Part shown: in pieces, positions 1-7,958 of the stretch
How the letters are laid out: each line of letters opens with the position of its first letter
Numbering within the stretch: position 1 is the first letter of the stretch
NCBI RefSeq assembly: GCF_018784445.1
Contig: NZ_WQOH01000012.1
Location: 1-39,689, forward strand
Direction: 5' to 3'
DNA from: Gemmiger formicilis
GTDB taxonomy: Bacteria; Bacillota; Clostridia; Oscillospirales; Ruminococcaceae
Length of the DNA: 39,689 nucleotides
The notes under the pieces: generated by a model
The model's database searches: none
The model's input: only the letters and a program-made list of their open reading frames with translations
What the model was told of the DNA's origin: nothing
Made by a program: the position numbers and the translations under genes

Positions 1-960
1 GGCGCGGGCCCGTCCGGCCTGACCGTCGCGGGCGATCTGGCCAAGCTGGGCTACAAGGTCACCGTCTACGAAGCCCTGCACGTTGCGGGCGGCGTGTTGA
101 TGTACGGCATCCCCGAGTTCCGCCTGCCCAAGGACATCGTCCAGCACGAGGTCGAGGGCCTGAAGGAGCTGGGCGTGGACATCGAAACCAATATGGTCAT
201 CGGCAAGGTGCTGACCATTGACGAGCTGATGAACGACTACGGCTTTGAGGCCGTCTACGTTGCCTCCGGTGCCGGTCTGCCCCGCTTTATGGGCATCCCC
301 GGCGAGAGTCTGAACGGCGTTTACTCCGCCAACGAGTACCTGACCCGCGTGAACCTGATGAAGGCGTACAAGGAGGATTCCCGCACGCCCATCATGAAGA
401 GCAAGTCTGTCGCCGTCGTCGGCGGCGGCAACGTCGCCATGGACGCCGCCCGCTGCGCCAAGCGTCTGGGTGCCGAGAACGTCTACATCGTCTACCGCCG
501 CGGCATGGCCGAGCTGCCTGCCCGTAAGGAGGAGGTCGAGCACGCCGAGGAGGAGGGCATCGTCTTTAAGACGCTGACGAACCCGACGGAAGTGCTGGGC
601 GACGAGAACGGCTGGGTCAAGGGTATGACCTGCGTGGAGATGGAACTGGGCGAGCCGGATGCCTCCGGACGCCGCCGCCCCCTCGTCAAGGAAGGCAGCG
701 AGTTCGTTCTGGACGTTGATACGATGATCATGGCGCTGGGTACCAGCCCCAACCCGCTGATCCGCTCCACCACGCCGGGTCTGGACGCCGACAAGCACGG
801 CTGCCTGATCACGAACGGTCCCGACGGCCTGACGAGCCGCCCGATGGTCTACGCCGGCGGCGACGCCGTTACCGGTGCCGCCACCGTCATTCTGGCCATG
901 GGTGCCGGTAAAGAGGCTGCAAGAGCGATTGACGCGGCGATTAAGGCGAAGGAACAGTAA
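1..960 (+). CDS. gltA: NADPH-dependent glutamate synthase small subunit / NfnB-like flavoprotein (5' partial)
   Basis: The frame is open from base 1 to TAA at 958-960, giving 319 residues; the start lies outside the window. The first codons read GAGPSGLTVAGDLAKLGY, the FAD-binding GxGxxG of pyridine nucleotide-disulphide oxidoreductases. A second dinucleotide site, VAVVGGGNVAMDAAR, lies near 408-450 and should bind NADPH. The C-terminal YAGGDAVTGAATVILAMGAGK closes the FAD site. Family members are about 460-480 residues, so the missing part should include the N-terminal cysteine region that binds Fe-S clusters. The family covers the small subunit of glutamate synthase and the NfnB subunit of the bifurcating ferredoxin:NADP oxidoreductase. 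In clostridia the latter is common when a DHOD-like FAD/NAD gene lies just upstream, and that position is outside the window. The family is certain; the choice between the two roles is open. Confidence 0.93.
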   Translation, partial: GAGPSGLTVAGDLAKLGYKVTVYEALHVAGGVLMYGIPEFRLPKDIVQHEVEGLKELGVDIETNMVIGKVLTIDELMNDYGFEAVYVASGAGLPRFMGIPGESLNGVYSANEYLTRVNLMKAYKEDSRTPIMKSKSVAVVGGGNVAMDAARCAKRLGAENVYIVYRRGMAELPARKEEVEHAEEEGIVFKTLTNPTEVLGDENGWVKGMTCVEMELGEPDASGRRRPLVKEGSEFVLDVDTMIMALGTSPNPLIRSTTPGLDADKHGCLITNGPDGLTSRPMVYAGGDAVTGAATVILAMGAGKEAARAIDAAIKAKEQ

Positions 961-974
961 AAAATAAAATTCAG

Positions 975-1006
975 CCCCCGTGCCGCGAGGTGCGGGGGAA
1001 TTTTTG
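975..1006 (+). terminator. Rho-independent terminator after gltA
   Basis: A 10-bp stem (975-984 with 989-998, including two G-T pairs) closes on a GCGA tetraloop and is followed by AATTTTTGTT. It lies 15 bp after the stop codon. The GNRA loop and T-run make a standard intrinsic terminator. Confidence 0.88.
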
Positions 1007-1011
1007 TTAAA

Positions 1012-1221
1012 AAGGCCTCCCCGTGGGGCTGCGCCCGCAGGCGCGTGTCGGAGTGCAACCGCCGTAGGCGGCACTTGGCACGGAGACTGAAGCTGGCCGC
1101 GAAGCGGACTGATGAGGGGCGAACTTTGCCATACTATCCCCTGTATGGGTAATCACGGTATCTCCGCCCCTCATCCGTCTGCGGGCGGAGCCGCAGACAC
1201 CTTCCCCCAAGGAGGGAAGGC
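1012..1221. repeat. Palindromic intergenic repeat, AAGGC-ended family, copy 1
   Basis: The element starts AAGGCCTCCCC and ends GGGAAGGC. It holds an inner inverted pair, GATGAGGGGC (1111-1120) and GCCCCTCATC (1166-1175), and small hairpins such as CCGCGAAGCGG and GTCTGCGGGCGGAGCCGCAGAC. The same modules in the same order occur at 10177-10317. This copy is about 210 bp because its left part holds an extra segment (1030-1090). The stretch between gltA and the next gene otherwise holds only the terminator. Confidence 0.8.
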
Positions 1222-1245
1222 ATTCTCACAACAAAGGCTGACACC

Positions 1246-2385
1246 ATGTATCATCCATTCTTCCAATTTGTCCTTCCCCGCTTGGGCCAGGCGGCGCTGG
1301 ATATTTTGCTGTATCTCAACTTTTTACAGCTGCCGCCGTTGCAGCTTGTGGCCCAGTGGCCGGTGCTGTACTACGGTCTACCGCTGGTGCTGATGGCGCT
1401 GCTGGCCTATATCAGCCGGGACCCGCTGGGCCTTGGCATCGTCTTTGTCGGGCATCTCGTCACCTTCTACTGCATCGGCACCGGCATCGGGCTGGTGCTG
1501 CGGCGTGTCGGCGGTGCGCCGCTGACTGTTTGGCATATTTTTTGGCTGGGCGGCATAACGCCGTGGCTGCTGACCGGGTTTATCATGTGGTGGGGCCGCC
1601 GCCGGGCGCTGCGGCTGTGTACCACAAAATATAACCTGACAACGCAGAAAGCCTTGCCCAATGGTCAGCTGTGCATCGTACAGATCAGCGACGTACACCC
1701 CCGGGCCTGCGCGGCCATGGACCGCACCCGCATCCCGGAACTGCGGGAGAAAGTCGCGGCCTGCCAGCCGGATCTGCTGGTGCTGACCGGCGACATCTTC
1801 GACGAGTACACCGAGAAAGAGGATTTCGACGCCTTCTGCCAGTTCTTCGGCGAGATCGATGCCCCCTTGGGCAAATACTATGTGCTGGGCAACCACGACC
1901 TGTTTCACCACTGGCGGGAGCCAAGCTTTGGCCGCGCCGACCTGGAGTGCGCCTTTGCCGCAGCGGGTGTCCGCATTCTGGAGGACACCGCCATCACGCT
2001 GTCCTGCGGGGTGCGCATCGTGGGCCGCAAGGACTACCTGTACACCAACGGCAGCCGCTTTACGGCTGCACAGCTGATGCCCACCGGCCCGGACGACCGC
2101 TACACGGTCTGGCTTGACCACGAGCCGCGGGACTTTAAGAACGCCGCCGCAGCGGGTGCCGACCTGATTTTGAGCGGCCACACCCACGGCGGGCAGGTCT
2201 GGCCTGCGGGCGCGGTGGGCATGGCTGCCAAAAACGAGCGCAACTACGGCAAAAAACATATCACAGACCGCTGCGATGCCATCGTCAGCGGCGGCACCGG
2301 CACCTGGGGCTACAAGTTCCGCACCCAGGGCCGCACCGAGATCGTCTGCATAACCATCACGACCGAAAAGGAAACGAGCCAATGA
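1246..2385 (+). CDS. Membrane-anchored metallophosphoesterase (calcineurin-like)
   Basis: The protein has 379 residues. The first ~130 are hydrophobic, with about four membrane segments, followed by RRRALR. The rest is a calcineurin-like phosphoesterase domain with its metal-binding motifs in order: DVH (D149, H151), TGDIFDE, GNHD (N216, H217, D218) and GHTHGGQ (from G311). All metal ligands are present, so it should be active. The family includes YkoQ/YaeI-like enzymes acting on membrane-linked or phospholipid-type substrates; the substrate here is not known. The start is ATG 1246 with AAAGG 8 bp upstream. It overlaps the symporter gene by 4 bp (ATGA), so the two are translated together. No clear promoter was found upstream; the preceding DNA is a repeat. 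Confidence 0.88.
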   Translation: MYHPFFQFVLPRLGQAALDILLYLNFLQLPPLQLVAQWPVLYYGLPLVLMALLAYISRDPLGLGIVFVGHLVTFYCIGTGIGLVLRRVGGAPLTVWHIFWLGGITPWLLTGFIMWWGRRRALRLCTTKYNLTTQKALPNGQLCIVQISDVHPRACAAMDRTRIPELREKVAACQPDLLVLTGDIFDEYTEKEDFDAFCQFFGEIDAPLGKYYVLGNHDLFHHWREPSFGRADLECAFAAAGVRILEDTAITLSCGVRIVGRKDYLYTNGSRFTAAQLMPTGPDDRYTVWLDHEPRDFKNAAAAGADLILSGHTHGGQVWPAGAVGMAAKNERNYGKKHITDRCDAIVSGGTGTWGYKFRTQGRTEIVCITITTEKETSQ

Positions 2386-3719
2386 ACAAACGCGAGCGCC
2401 TGGGCAGCCGCCTGGGCTTTATCATGCTGTCCGCCGGGTGCGCCATCGGCTGCGGCAATGTATGGAAATTCCCCTGGATGTGCGGCCAGAACGGCGGCGG
2501 CAGCTTTATGCTGCTGTACATCCTCTGCCTTTTGGTGCTGGGCCTACCCGCCATGATCATGGAGCTGGCCGTGGGCCGCGCGGCGCAGGCAAGCCCTATT
2601 TATATGTACCAGCGGCTGGAAAAGCCCGGCCACAAGTGGGGCGTGTTCGGCGTGTTCAGCCTGATCGGCAACATTGCCATCATGGCGTTTTACACGGTCG
2701 TCACCGGCTGGATTTTGTACTATTTTGTCAAATTCCTGACTGGGGACAACGCCGATTTCGGCTTTGCGCAGATGCTCGCCGACCCGAAAGTCAACGTGAC
2801 CTATCTGTTTGCGGTGGTCGTGGCGGCGTTCGTACTGCTCAGCTTCAACTTGCAGGGCGGGTTGGAACGCGTGACCAAGTACATGATGACAGCGCTGCTG
2901 GTGCTGATGCTGGTGCTGGCCATCCACAGCCTGACCTTTGCCGGAGCCGCCGAGGGGCTGCGGTTCTACCTTGTGCCGGATTTTTCCAAAATCAACGGCA
3001 GCGTCATCGTGGCGGCCATGAACCAGGCGTTTTTTTCGCTGTCCGTCGGCATGGGCGGCATGGCAATCTTCGGCAGCTACATCGGCAAGGAGCGCTCCCT
3101 CATGGGCGAGTCGCTGCACATCATCGCGCTGGACACCTTTGTGGCGGTGCTGGCGGGCATCATCATCTTCCCGGCCTGCTTCACCTACGGGCTGGAAGTC
3201 ACTGCCGGGCCAAGCCTGCTGTTTGACACGATGGCCGGCGTTTTCAACAACATGGCCGGGGGCCGCTGGTGGGGCGCACTGTTCTTTCTGTTCATGGTGT
3301 TTGCGGCGCTGTCTACCGTGCTGGGCGTCTGCGAGAACATCCTGGCCATGGTGCGCGAGCTGACCGGCTGGACACGCCCGAAAGGCTGTGTGGTCTGCGG
3401 CGCGGGCATCTTTCTGTTGGCGCTGACGACAGCGCTGGGGTACAGCGTACTGCACTTCCAGCCCTTTGCGCCGGGCAGCGCGTGGCTGGACTTCTGGGAT
3501 TTCATCGTCAGCAACAACGTTCTGCCGCTGGGAACGCTGGTTTTAGCTCTCTTCTGCTGCAACCGCCTCGGCTGGGGCTGGGAGAATTTTGTAAACGAGG
3601 CCAACACCGGCAAAGGGCTGAAAGTGCAGCCCTGGATGAAACCTGTGTTCCGGTATTTTGTGCCCTGTGCCATTGCGTTTATTTATGTGTACGGCATGGT
3701 CACGTTTCATTGGCGGTAA
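2382..3719 (+). CDS. Sodium:neurotransmitter symporter (NSS/SNF) family transporter
   Basis: The protein has 445 residues. It begins with the family signature RLGFIMLSAGCAIGCGNVWKFP, whose unwound first helix (AIGxGNxWKFP) binds sodium and substrate in LeuT. GGGSFMLLYILCLLVLGLP, the usual second helix, follows. About 11-12 hydrophobic segments are visible, as expected for bacterial LeuT/MhsT-like members. It should import an amino acid or related amine with sodium; the substrate cannot be read from sequence. Its ATG overlaps the stop of the phosphoesterase (ATGA at 2382-2385). The pairing with a phosphoesterase has no obvious functional reading. Confidence 0.92.
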   Translation: MNKRERLGSRLGFIMLSAGCAIGCGNVWKFPWMCGQNGGGSFMLLYILCLLVLGLPAMIMELAVGRAAQASPIYMYQRLEKPGHKWGVFGVFSLIGNIAIMAFYTVVTGWILYYFVKFLTGDNADFGFAQMLADPKVNVTYLFAVVVAAFVLLSFNLQGGLERVTKYMMTALLVLMLVLAIHSLTFAGAAEGLRFYLVPDFSKINGSVIVAAMNQAFFSLSVGMGGMAIFGSYIGKERSLMGESLHIIALDTFVAVLAGIIIFPACFTYGLEVTAGPSLLFDTMAGVFNNMAGGRWWGALFFLFMVFAALSTVLGVCENILAMVRELTGWTRPKGCVVCGAGIFLLALTTALGYSVLHFQPFAPGSAWLDFWDFIVSNNVLPLGTLVLALFCCNRLGWGWENFVNEANTGKGLKVQPWMKPVFRYFVPCAIAFIYVYGMVTFHWR

Positions 3720-3727
3720 GCCGCAGC

Positions 3728-3768
3728 AAAAAAAGACCTGCGTCCTGATGGGATGCAGGTCTTTTTTT
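3728..3768. terminator. Bidirectional Rho-independent terminator
   Basis: Stem GACCTGCGTCC (3735-3745) pairs with 3751-3761 (one G-T pair), flanked by A7 on the left and T7 on the right. It therefore ends transcripts from both the symporter (plus) and the helicase gene (minus, stop at 3790), which converge here. Confidence 0.93.
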
Positions 3769-3789
3769 GTGCAGGGCTGGGGGCGGGCG

Positions 3790-6700
3790 TTACGGCACTT
3801 TCCTGAAGTAATTTATCAAAATACTTTTAATATAATTATACCGTCTCGCATAGCTGTTCTCCACGCGGATCAGCTCAAACCTGTGCTCACGGCAGATCTG
3901 CTCCTTCTTGCGGTCACGGCGCTGGACGGCGGGGTCGTCGCGGTGCTCGCGGCCGTCCAGCTCAATGGCCAGAATCGGCATCAGGCGGCGGCCCTCCCGC
4001 TGGTAGACGACAAAATCAAACCGCCCGGTGTAAAACAGATCGGTGTAGCTGGGGTTATTCTCAAACACCTGGGCAATGGGGACTTCCTTGCGCACGGTGC
4101 AGCGGCTGCCGTCCAGGAAAGCGTTGTCCAGCGCGTGGTTCAGGTTCTCCAAAAAGGCGTCCTCGGTCCTGGTGCTGTACGGCTTGATGCCCAGTGCCCG
4201 GCTGGCGGCGGGCTTCTCGGTCACGTCAGACACGCCGTTGGTGCGCACGTACTGCACCAACTCGTAGATATCATCATCCACCGCGCCCGCGTGCAGGCGG
4301 TCCAGTTCCTTCTGGCTGGACAGGATGACAAGCTTGTCCCGCGCGCGGGAGGTCGCCACGTTGATAAGCTCCTTGTTGGTTTTCAGCCAGGCGTAGGTCT
4401 TTTCCCGGGTCTGGTCGGTCAGCGCCAGCGAGAAGATGACCACATCCTTCTCGTCGCCCTGGAATGCGTGTACCGTGCCGCAGCTGGCGTTGTCGTAGTG
4501 GTTGGCCCGCAGCATCGCCTCAATGGCGGCACGCTGCCGCGCAAACGGCGTGATGATGCCCACCTGCTTATCCGGGTGGCGGCTCAAGTAGGCGTCGATG
4601 CGGCGCACCTCCTGCGGGGCAGTGTTGCGCTCGTCGGTGGTGTTGTCGGGCACATCCACATAGACCAGCGGCTCGGGGTTGTGCTCCTGGCTGGCAATGT
4701 GCAGCTTGTGGTTGTAGTATTTGCGGTTGTTGAACTCAATGATGCGCGGGCTGCACCGGTAGTGGTAGCTTAACAGCGTCTCGTCGCTGACGGCATCGCA
4801 GGCCAGGAAGCACTTGTAAATCGAGTTTTCGATGTAGTCGTATTCCTCGGTCACGCTGTACTTGCGGCGCAGGGCCTTGTTGTCGGCGGGGTCCAGCAGA
4901 ATAACCGGGGAAAGCTGCTGCGGGTCGCCGACAAGCATCAGCGACCGGCCGCGCAGAATCGGCACCAGCGACATGGCCGTGTTGCACTGGCTGGCTTCGT
5001 CCATGATGACCATATCAAAGCTCGGCTCGGGGTCGCCCAGGCGGTGGGCGGAGATGCAGGTCGTTGCCACGATGGGGAAAACGCGCAGCAGCTTTTTCAG
5101 GTTTTCCGGCTCGGAGAGATATTTATTAAAAGCCGCTGCCTTCTCCTTATCGTTGTCGGCGCTGCGGACAATCTCCATCAAATCCTCATATTTCGGTTCG
5201 GCCAGGCGGCGGATGTACTGCACCGACGTGTAGTAGAGGTAGCGCAAAAGTTCGCCCTCGTTGCGGTCCAGCAGGGCCATGGCGTCGGCGGTGTCAATAT
5301 CGCCGTAGGCGGCCAGCTCGCGGTTGACTTGGGGCAGCTGCCCGGCCTCCAGCTCAAAGCGGAAGTTCATCTGGCTGCGGGCTTCCAGCAGGCGCTCGAT
5401 GGTCTCCTTGCGCTCCCGCAGGTCAAGCACCCGCTCATAGCGTTCCAGCAGCTCGGTCAGCTGTTTGGTGCGGGCTGTGCGGTCGGCGTGGTTTTTGTCC
5501 AGCAGCTTTTCCGGCACCGGGAGCTGGATACACTGGTCATACAATTTGGCGATGGTCCGCAGCGCTTCGGCGGTCTTTTCGGCGTTGCCAAGCCGCAAAA
5601 TCGGGAAGGGCACCGTATGGCCGTGGTAGTCGATCTGCTGCAATTTTTCCACCACGCCGTCAATCGGGTGATTGTTGTAACTGGCAAAAAGCACCGTGCG
5701 CTCGTTGAAAAACGCCGTAGTCAGCGTGTTGACGATGGTGTTGGTCTTGCCGGTGCCCGGCGGCCCCTGCACATAGGCCAGGGGATAGCGCATGGCATTG
5801 TTGATGGCAAGCAGCTGATCCAGGTTGACTTTGTTGTTCAGCAGCGCCAGCGGGTAGGATTTGCGGCGTCGGGGCCGGGCCGTCATCTCGCCAAAGAAAG
5901 CCCGCAGCGGTGCGGTGGCTGTCTCGCCGGAGGGATCCTCGAACATATTGAGGATGCCGCGGTACTCGTGCTCCAAATCCACCGGGCAGTCGCGCCCAAT
6001 GGCGATCAGGTAGGGCATATCGTCCACGCCGCGCACCTGCGGGTTGCCCCGGGTGATACGATCCTTGATGGTCTCCTGATTTTTGTAAAAGTCGTCCAGC
6101 AGCGCGTGGTCGTCGGCGTCCAGAAATTGGTGGATGCTCAGCTTTGCGCCGTTGATGGTGAACTCCCGGCAGATGACCGGGTCGGCGTCGGCCCGCAGCG
6201 TGCGGCGGCGCACATCCAGCCGCAGCGGGCGGTAAGCCAGCACATACAGCCCTTTGTTGGTGTTTATGCTGATAAGGTTCAGCCCCAGCTGCGGCAGACT
6301 GGGCCGGGCGGCGTTCTGCCTGCGGTCATCTACCCGGCGCTGGAACCGCTGCACCAGCTCCCGGAACTGGTCGTCCCCCAGCTCGATGGCGTCCTCGGCC
6401 CCCTCGTCAAAGCGATCCGCGTCGATGGCGTGGACGAGGCTGTAATTGGTCTGGTAGGGCGTGGCATCCAGCCGGTTGCAGGCGGCCAGGTAGTCCAGCA
6501 CCCGCAGATTGGCCGAGTTTGCGAACAGCGCTGTGTATTTGCCGGGGTTATCCCGGATATCGGCAACGAGGGTCTCATTCACCGGGCACCAGGAGCCGTC
6601 CACAACTTCGGCTGCCTGGATGCGGTCAATGTGGATGGTCAGGTCCTGGACGGTCAGCAGTTTCAGGTGCAGGCCGTCCACCGTCAGCGTGCGGGTGCGG

Positions 6701-6822
6701 GGGTTCAGCCCCTTGACGGCGACCCAGTATTTTGTCTGCTGGGTCTGCTGGTTTTTGTACTCGATGCTGAGCCACTTGCCCTCATGGATGGCGCGGAAAA
6801 TGCTGCGTGTGACGTTGTTCAT
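3790..6822 (-). CDS. SF1 helicase with WYL-like N-terminus and C-terminal DUF2726 nuclease-like domain
   Basis: The protein has 1010 residues. Residues 1-75 resemble a WYL-type domain (IHEGKWLSIEYKNQQ...KYWVAVKGLNPRTRTLTVDG). The SF1 core of the DNA2/NAM7/Upf1 type follows, with Walker A GPPGTGKT (353-360), DEAS (608-611), VGDPQQLSP (~630), HAFQGDEKDVV (~782) and VATSRARDKL (~825). The C-terminal ~120 residues match DUF2726, a PD-(D/E)xK-like fold: RFDFVV (D936) and AIELDGREH (E954, D956). WYL domains bind nucleic acid or nucleotide ligands and are common in phage-defence proteins. The start ATG 6822 has AAAGGAG about 6 bp upstream and its own promoter. It is a stand-alone gene with its own terminator. 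The role is probably nucleic-acid processing or defence; this is inference. Confidence 0.85.
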   Translation of the reverse strand: MNNVTRSIFRAIHEGKWLSIEYKNQQTQQTKYWVAVKGLNPRTRTLTVDGLHLKLLTVQDLTIHIDRIQAAEVVDGSWCPVNETLVADIRDNPGKYTALFANSANLRVLDYLAACNRLDATPYQTNYSLVHAIDADRFDEGAEDAIELGDDQFRELVQRFQRRVDDRRQNAARPSLPQLGLNLISINTNKGLYVLAYRPLRLDVRRRTLRADADPVICREFTINGAKLSIHQFLDADDHALLDDFYKNQETIKDRITRGNPQVRGVDDMPYLIAIGRDCPVDLEHEYRGILNMFEDPSGETATAPLRAFFGEMTARPRRRKSYPLALLNNKVNLDQLLAINNAMRYPLAYVQGPPGTGKTNTIVNTLTTAFFNERTVLFASYNNHPIDGVVEKLQQIDYHGHTVPFPILRLGNAEKTAEALRTIAKLYDQCIQLPVPEKLLDKNHADRTARTKQLTELLERYERVLDLRERKETIERLLEARSQMNFRFELEAGQLPQVNRELAAYGDIDTADAMALLDRNEGELLRYLYYTSVQYIRRLAEPKYEDLMEIVRSADNDKEKAAAFNKYLSEPENLKKLLRVFPIVATTCISAHRLGDPEPSFDMVIMDEASQCNTAMSLVPILRGRSLMLVGDPQQLSPVILLDPADNKALRRKYSVTEEYDYIENSIYKCFLACDAVSDETLLSYHYRCSPRIIEFNNRKYYNHKLHIASQEHNPEPLVYVDVPDNTTDERNTAPQEVRRIDAYLSRHPDKQVGIITPFARQRAAIEAMLRANHYDNASCGTVHAFQGDEKDVVIFSLALTDQTREKTYAWLKTNKELINVATSRARDKLVILSSQKELDRLHAGAVDDDIYELVQYVRTNGVSDVTEKPAASRALGIKPYSTRTEDAFLENLNHALDNAFLDGSRCTVRKEVPIAQVFENNPSYTDLFYTGRFDFVVYQREGRRLMPILAIELDGREHRDDPAVQRRDRKKEQICREHRFELIRVENSYARRYNYIKSILINYFRKVP

Positions 6823-6870
6823 CTTCCGCTCCTTTCCGCTGTGATGGCAAAATTTTACATTGTTATTGCT

Positions 6871-6899
6871 ATTATACCATCACACCCGCACCGGGGCAA
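6871..6899 (-). promoter_or_regulatory. Promoter of the helicase/DUF2726 gene
   Basis: Reading the minus strand, TTGCCC (6894-6899), a 17-bp spacer and a perfect TATAAT (6871-6876) lie 49 bp before the start codon. The spacing is ideal. Confidence 0.8.
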
Positions 6900-6971
6900 C
6901 TGTTTTGCCGAAACAAACGCGGCTGATCGGCACAGGCGACGCATATCTTGGCATGATGTGGTTTGCAAAGG

Positions 6972-7020
6972 TTGCAGGGCGGCCAGTCCCCTGGCCGCCG
7001 CAAAGTTTCTTCTATTTTTT
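6972..7020 (+). other. Hairpin with loose T-rich tail between divergent promoters
   Basis: GGCGGCCAG (6978-6986) and CTGGCCGCC (6991-6999) form a perfect 9-bp stem with a TCCC loop, extended by an outer TTGC/GCAA pair. TTTCTTCTATTTTTT follows. It looks like a worn terminator, but no gene ends upstream on the plus strand. The rest of the 314-bp gap (6823-7136) holds only the two divergent promoters and ribosome-binding sites. Confidence 0.4.
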
Positions 7021-7043
7021 GTCAAATCATGCAGCTGCCTTTC

Positions 7044-7072
7044 TTGACTGTATCGGCGTCCGATGCTACAAT
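7044..7072 (+). promoter_or_regulatory. Promoter of the binding protein / histidine kinase operon
   Basis: TTGACT (7044-7049), a 17-bp spacer and TACAAT (7067-7072), with an extended TGC just before the -10 box. It lies 64 bp upstream of the start codon of the lipoprotein gene. Confidence 0.82.
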
Positions 7073-7136
7073 AAATATTATTTTCCCAAAGTGTTACTCT
7101 CTGTAATATTCCAACAAATATAGAGGATATTTGCGT

Positions 7137-7958
7137 ATGAAGCACCACCGCCCCAGACTGCTGTTTTTGCTGGCCGTGCTCTGCCTGGCCGTCTGCCTGC
7201 TGGCGGGCTGCGCCGCGCGGGCCGCCACAGCCGACCCGGATGCTGACCTGCCCACCATCGTCATCGGCAGTGACAGCTACCCGCCCTTCAACTACCTGAG
7301 CGCCGACGGCCAACCCACCGGCATCGATGTGGAGCTTGCCACCGAGGCATTCCGCCGCATGGGCTACAAGGCGCAGTTCGTCACCATCGACTGGGTCGAC
7401 AAAAAAGAGTTGGTAGAGAATGGCACCGTCGACTGCCTGTGGGGCAGCTTTTCCATCGACGGGCGCGAGGATGAGTACCGCTGGGCCGGGCCGTACATGG
7501 TCAGCCGCCAGGTCGTGGCCGTCATGCCGGGCAGTGATATTGAGACCCTGGCCGACCTAGCGGGCAAGACCGTCGCCGTGCAGGCCACCACCAAGCCGGA
7601 AGCGCTGTTTCTGGATGGCGGCGATCCCCGCATCCCCGAGATCCGCGCCCTGCTCTCGATGCAGAAACGCGAGCTGATCTACGCCTATCTGAGCAAGGGC
7701 TACGCCGACGCTGTGGCCGCCCATGAGACCTCGATTTTGCAGTTCATGTCGGATTTCGGCATCGAGTACCGCATCCTGGACGAGCCTTTGCAGGTGGTGG
7801 GGCTGGGCGTGGCCTTTGCCCTGAACGATGACCGCGGGCTGGATACCGCGCTGAACGCTGCCCTGGCCGATATGCGCACCGACGGCACGACCCGGGCTAT
7901 CCTGGCTAAGTACCTGCCCGACCCGGACAAATATCTGGAGGTGGACTATGGCCGCTAA
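7137..7958 (+). CDS. Family 3 substrate-binding lipoprotein, likely sensor partner of the downstream kinase
   Basis: The protein has 273 residues. A lipoprotein signal (KHHRPRLLFLLAV...CLLAGC) is cut before Cys 25. The mature part opens IVIGSDSYPPFNYLSADGQPTGIDVELATEAFRRMGY, typical of amino-acid binding proteins of the PBPb family. WAGPYMVSRQVVAV and LADLAGKTVAVQATTKPEA follow. ATG 7137 is preferred over TTG 7131 because GAGGA (7123-7127) is 9 bp from the ATG but only 3 bp from the TTG. There is no permease or ATPase next to it. Its last 11 bp overlap the histidine kinase gene, so its ligand signal is probably passed to that kinase rather than to a transporter. The ligand is unknown; a polar amino acid is the usual one. 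Confidence 0.87.
   Translation: MKHHRPRLLFLLAVLCLAVCLLAGCAARAATADPDADLPTIVIGSDSYPPFNYLSADGQPTGIDVELATEAFRRMGYKAQFVTIDWVDKKELVENGTVDCLWGSFSIDGREDEYRWAGPYMVSRQVVAVMPGSDIETLADLAGKTVAVQATTKPEALFLDGGDPRIPEIRALLSMQKRELIYAYLSKGYADAVAAHETSILQFMSDFGIEYRILDEPLQVVGLGVAFALNDDRGLDTALNAALADMRTDGTTRAILAKYLPDPDKYLEVDYGR

Noticed and set aside
5044-7047. Long plus-strand open frame opposite the helicase gene
   Set aside because: It is a GC-driven antisense frame. The helicase motifs are unambiguous on the other strand, and this frame crosses the helicase promoter.
7131-7136. TTG start two codons upstream of the binding lipoprotein
   Set aside because: Only 3 bp separate it from GAGGA; ATG 7137 has normal spacing.
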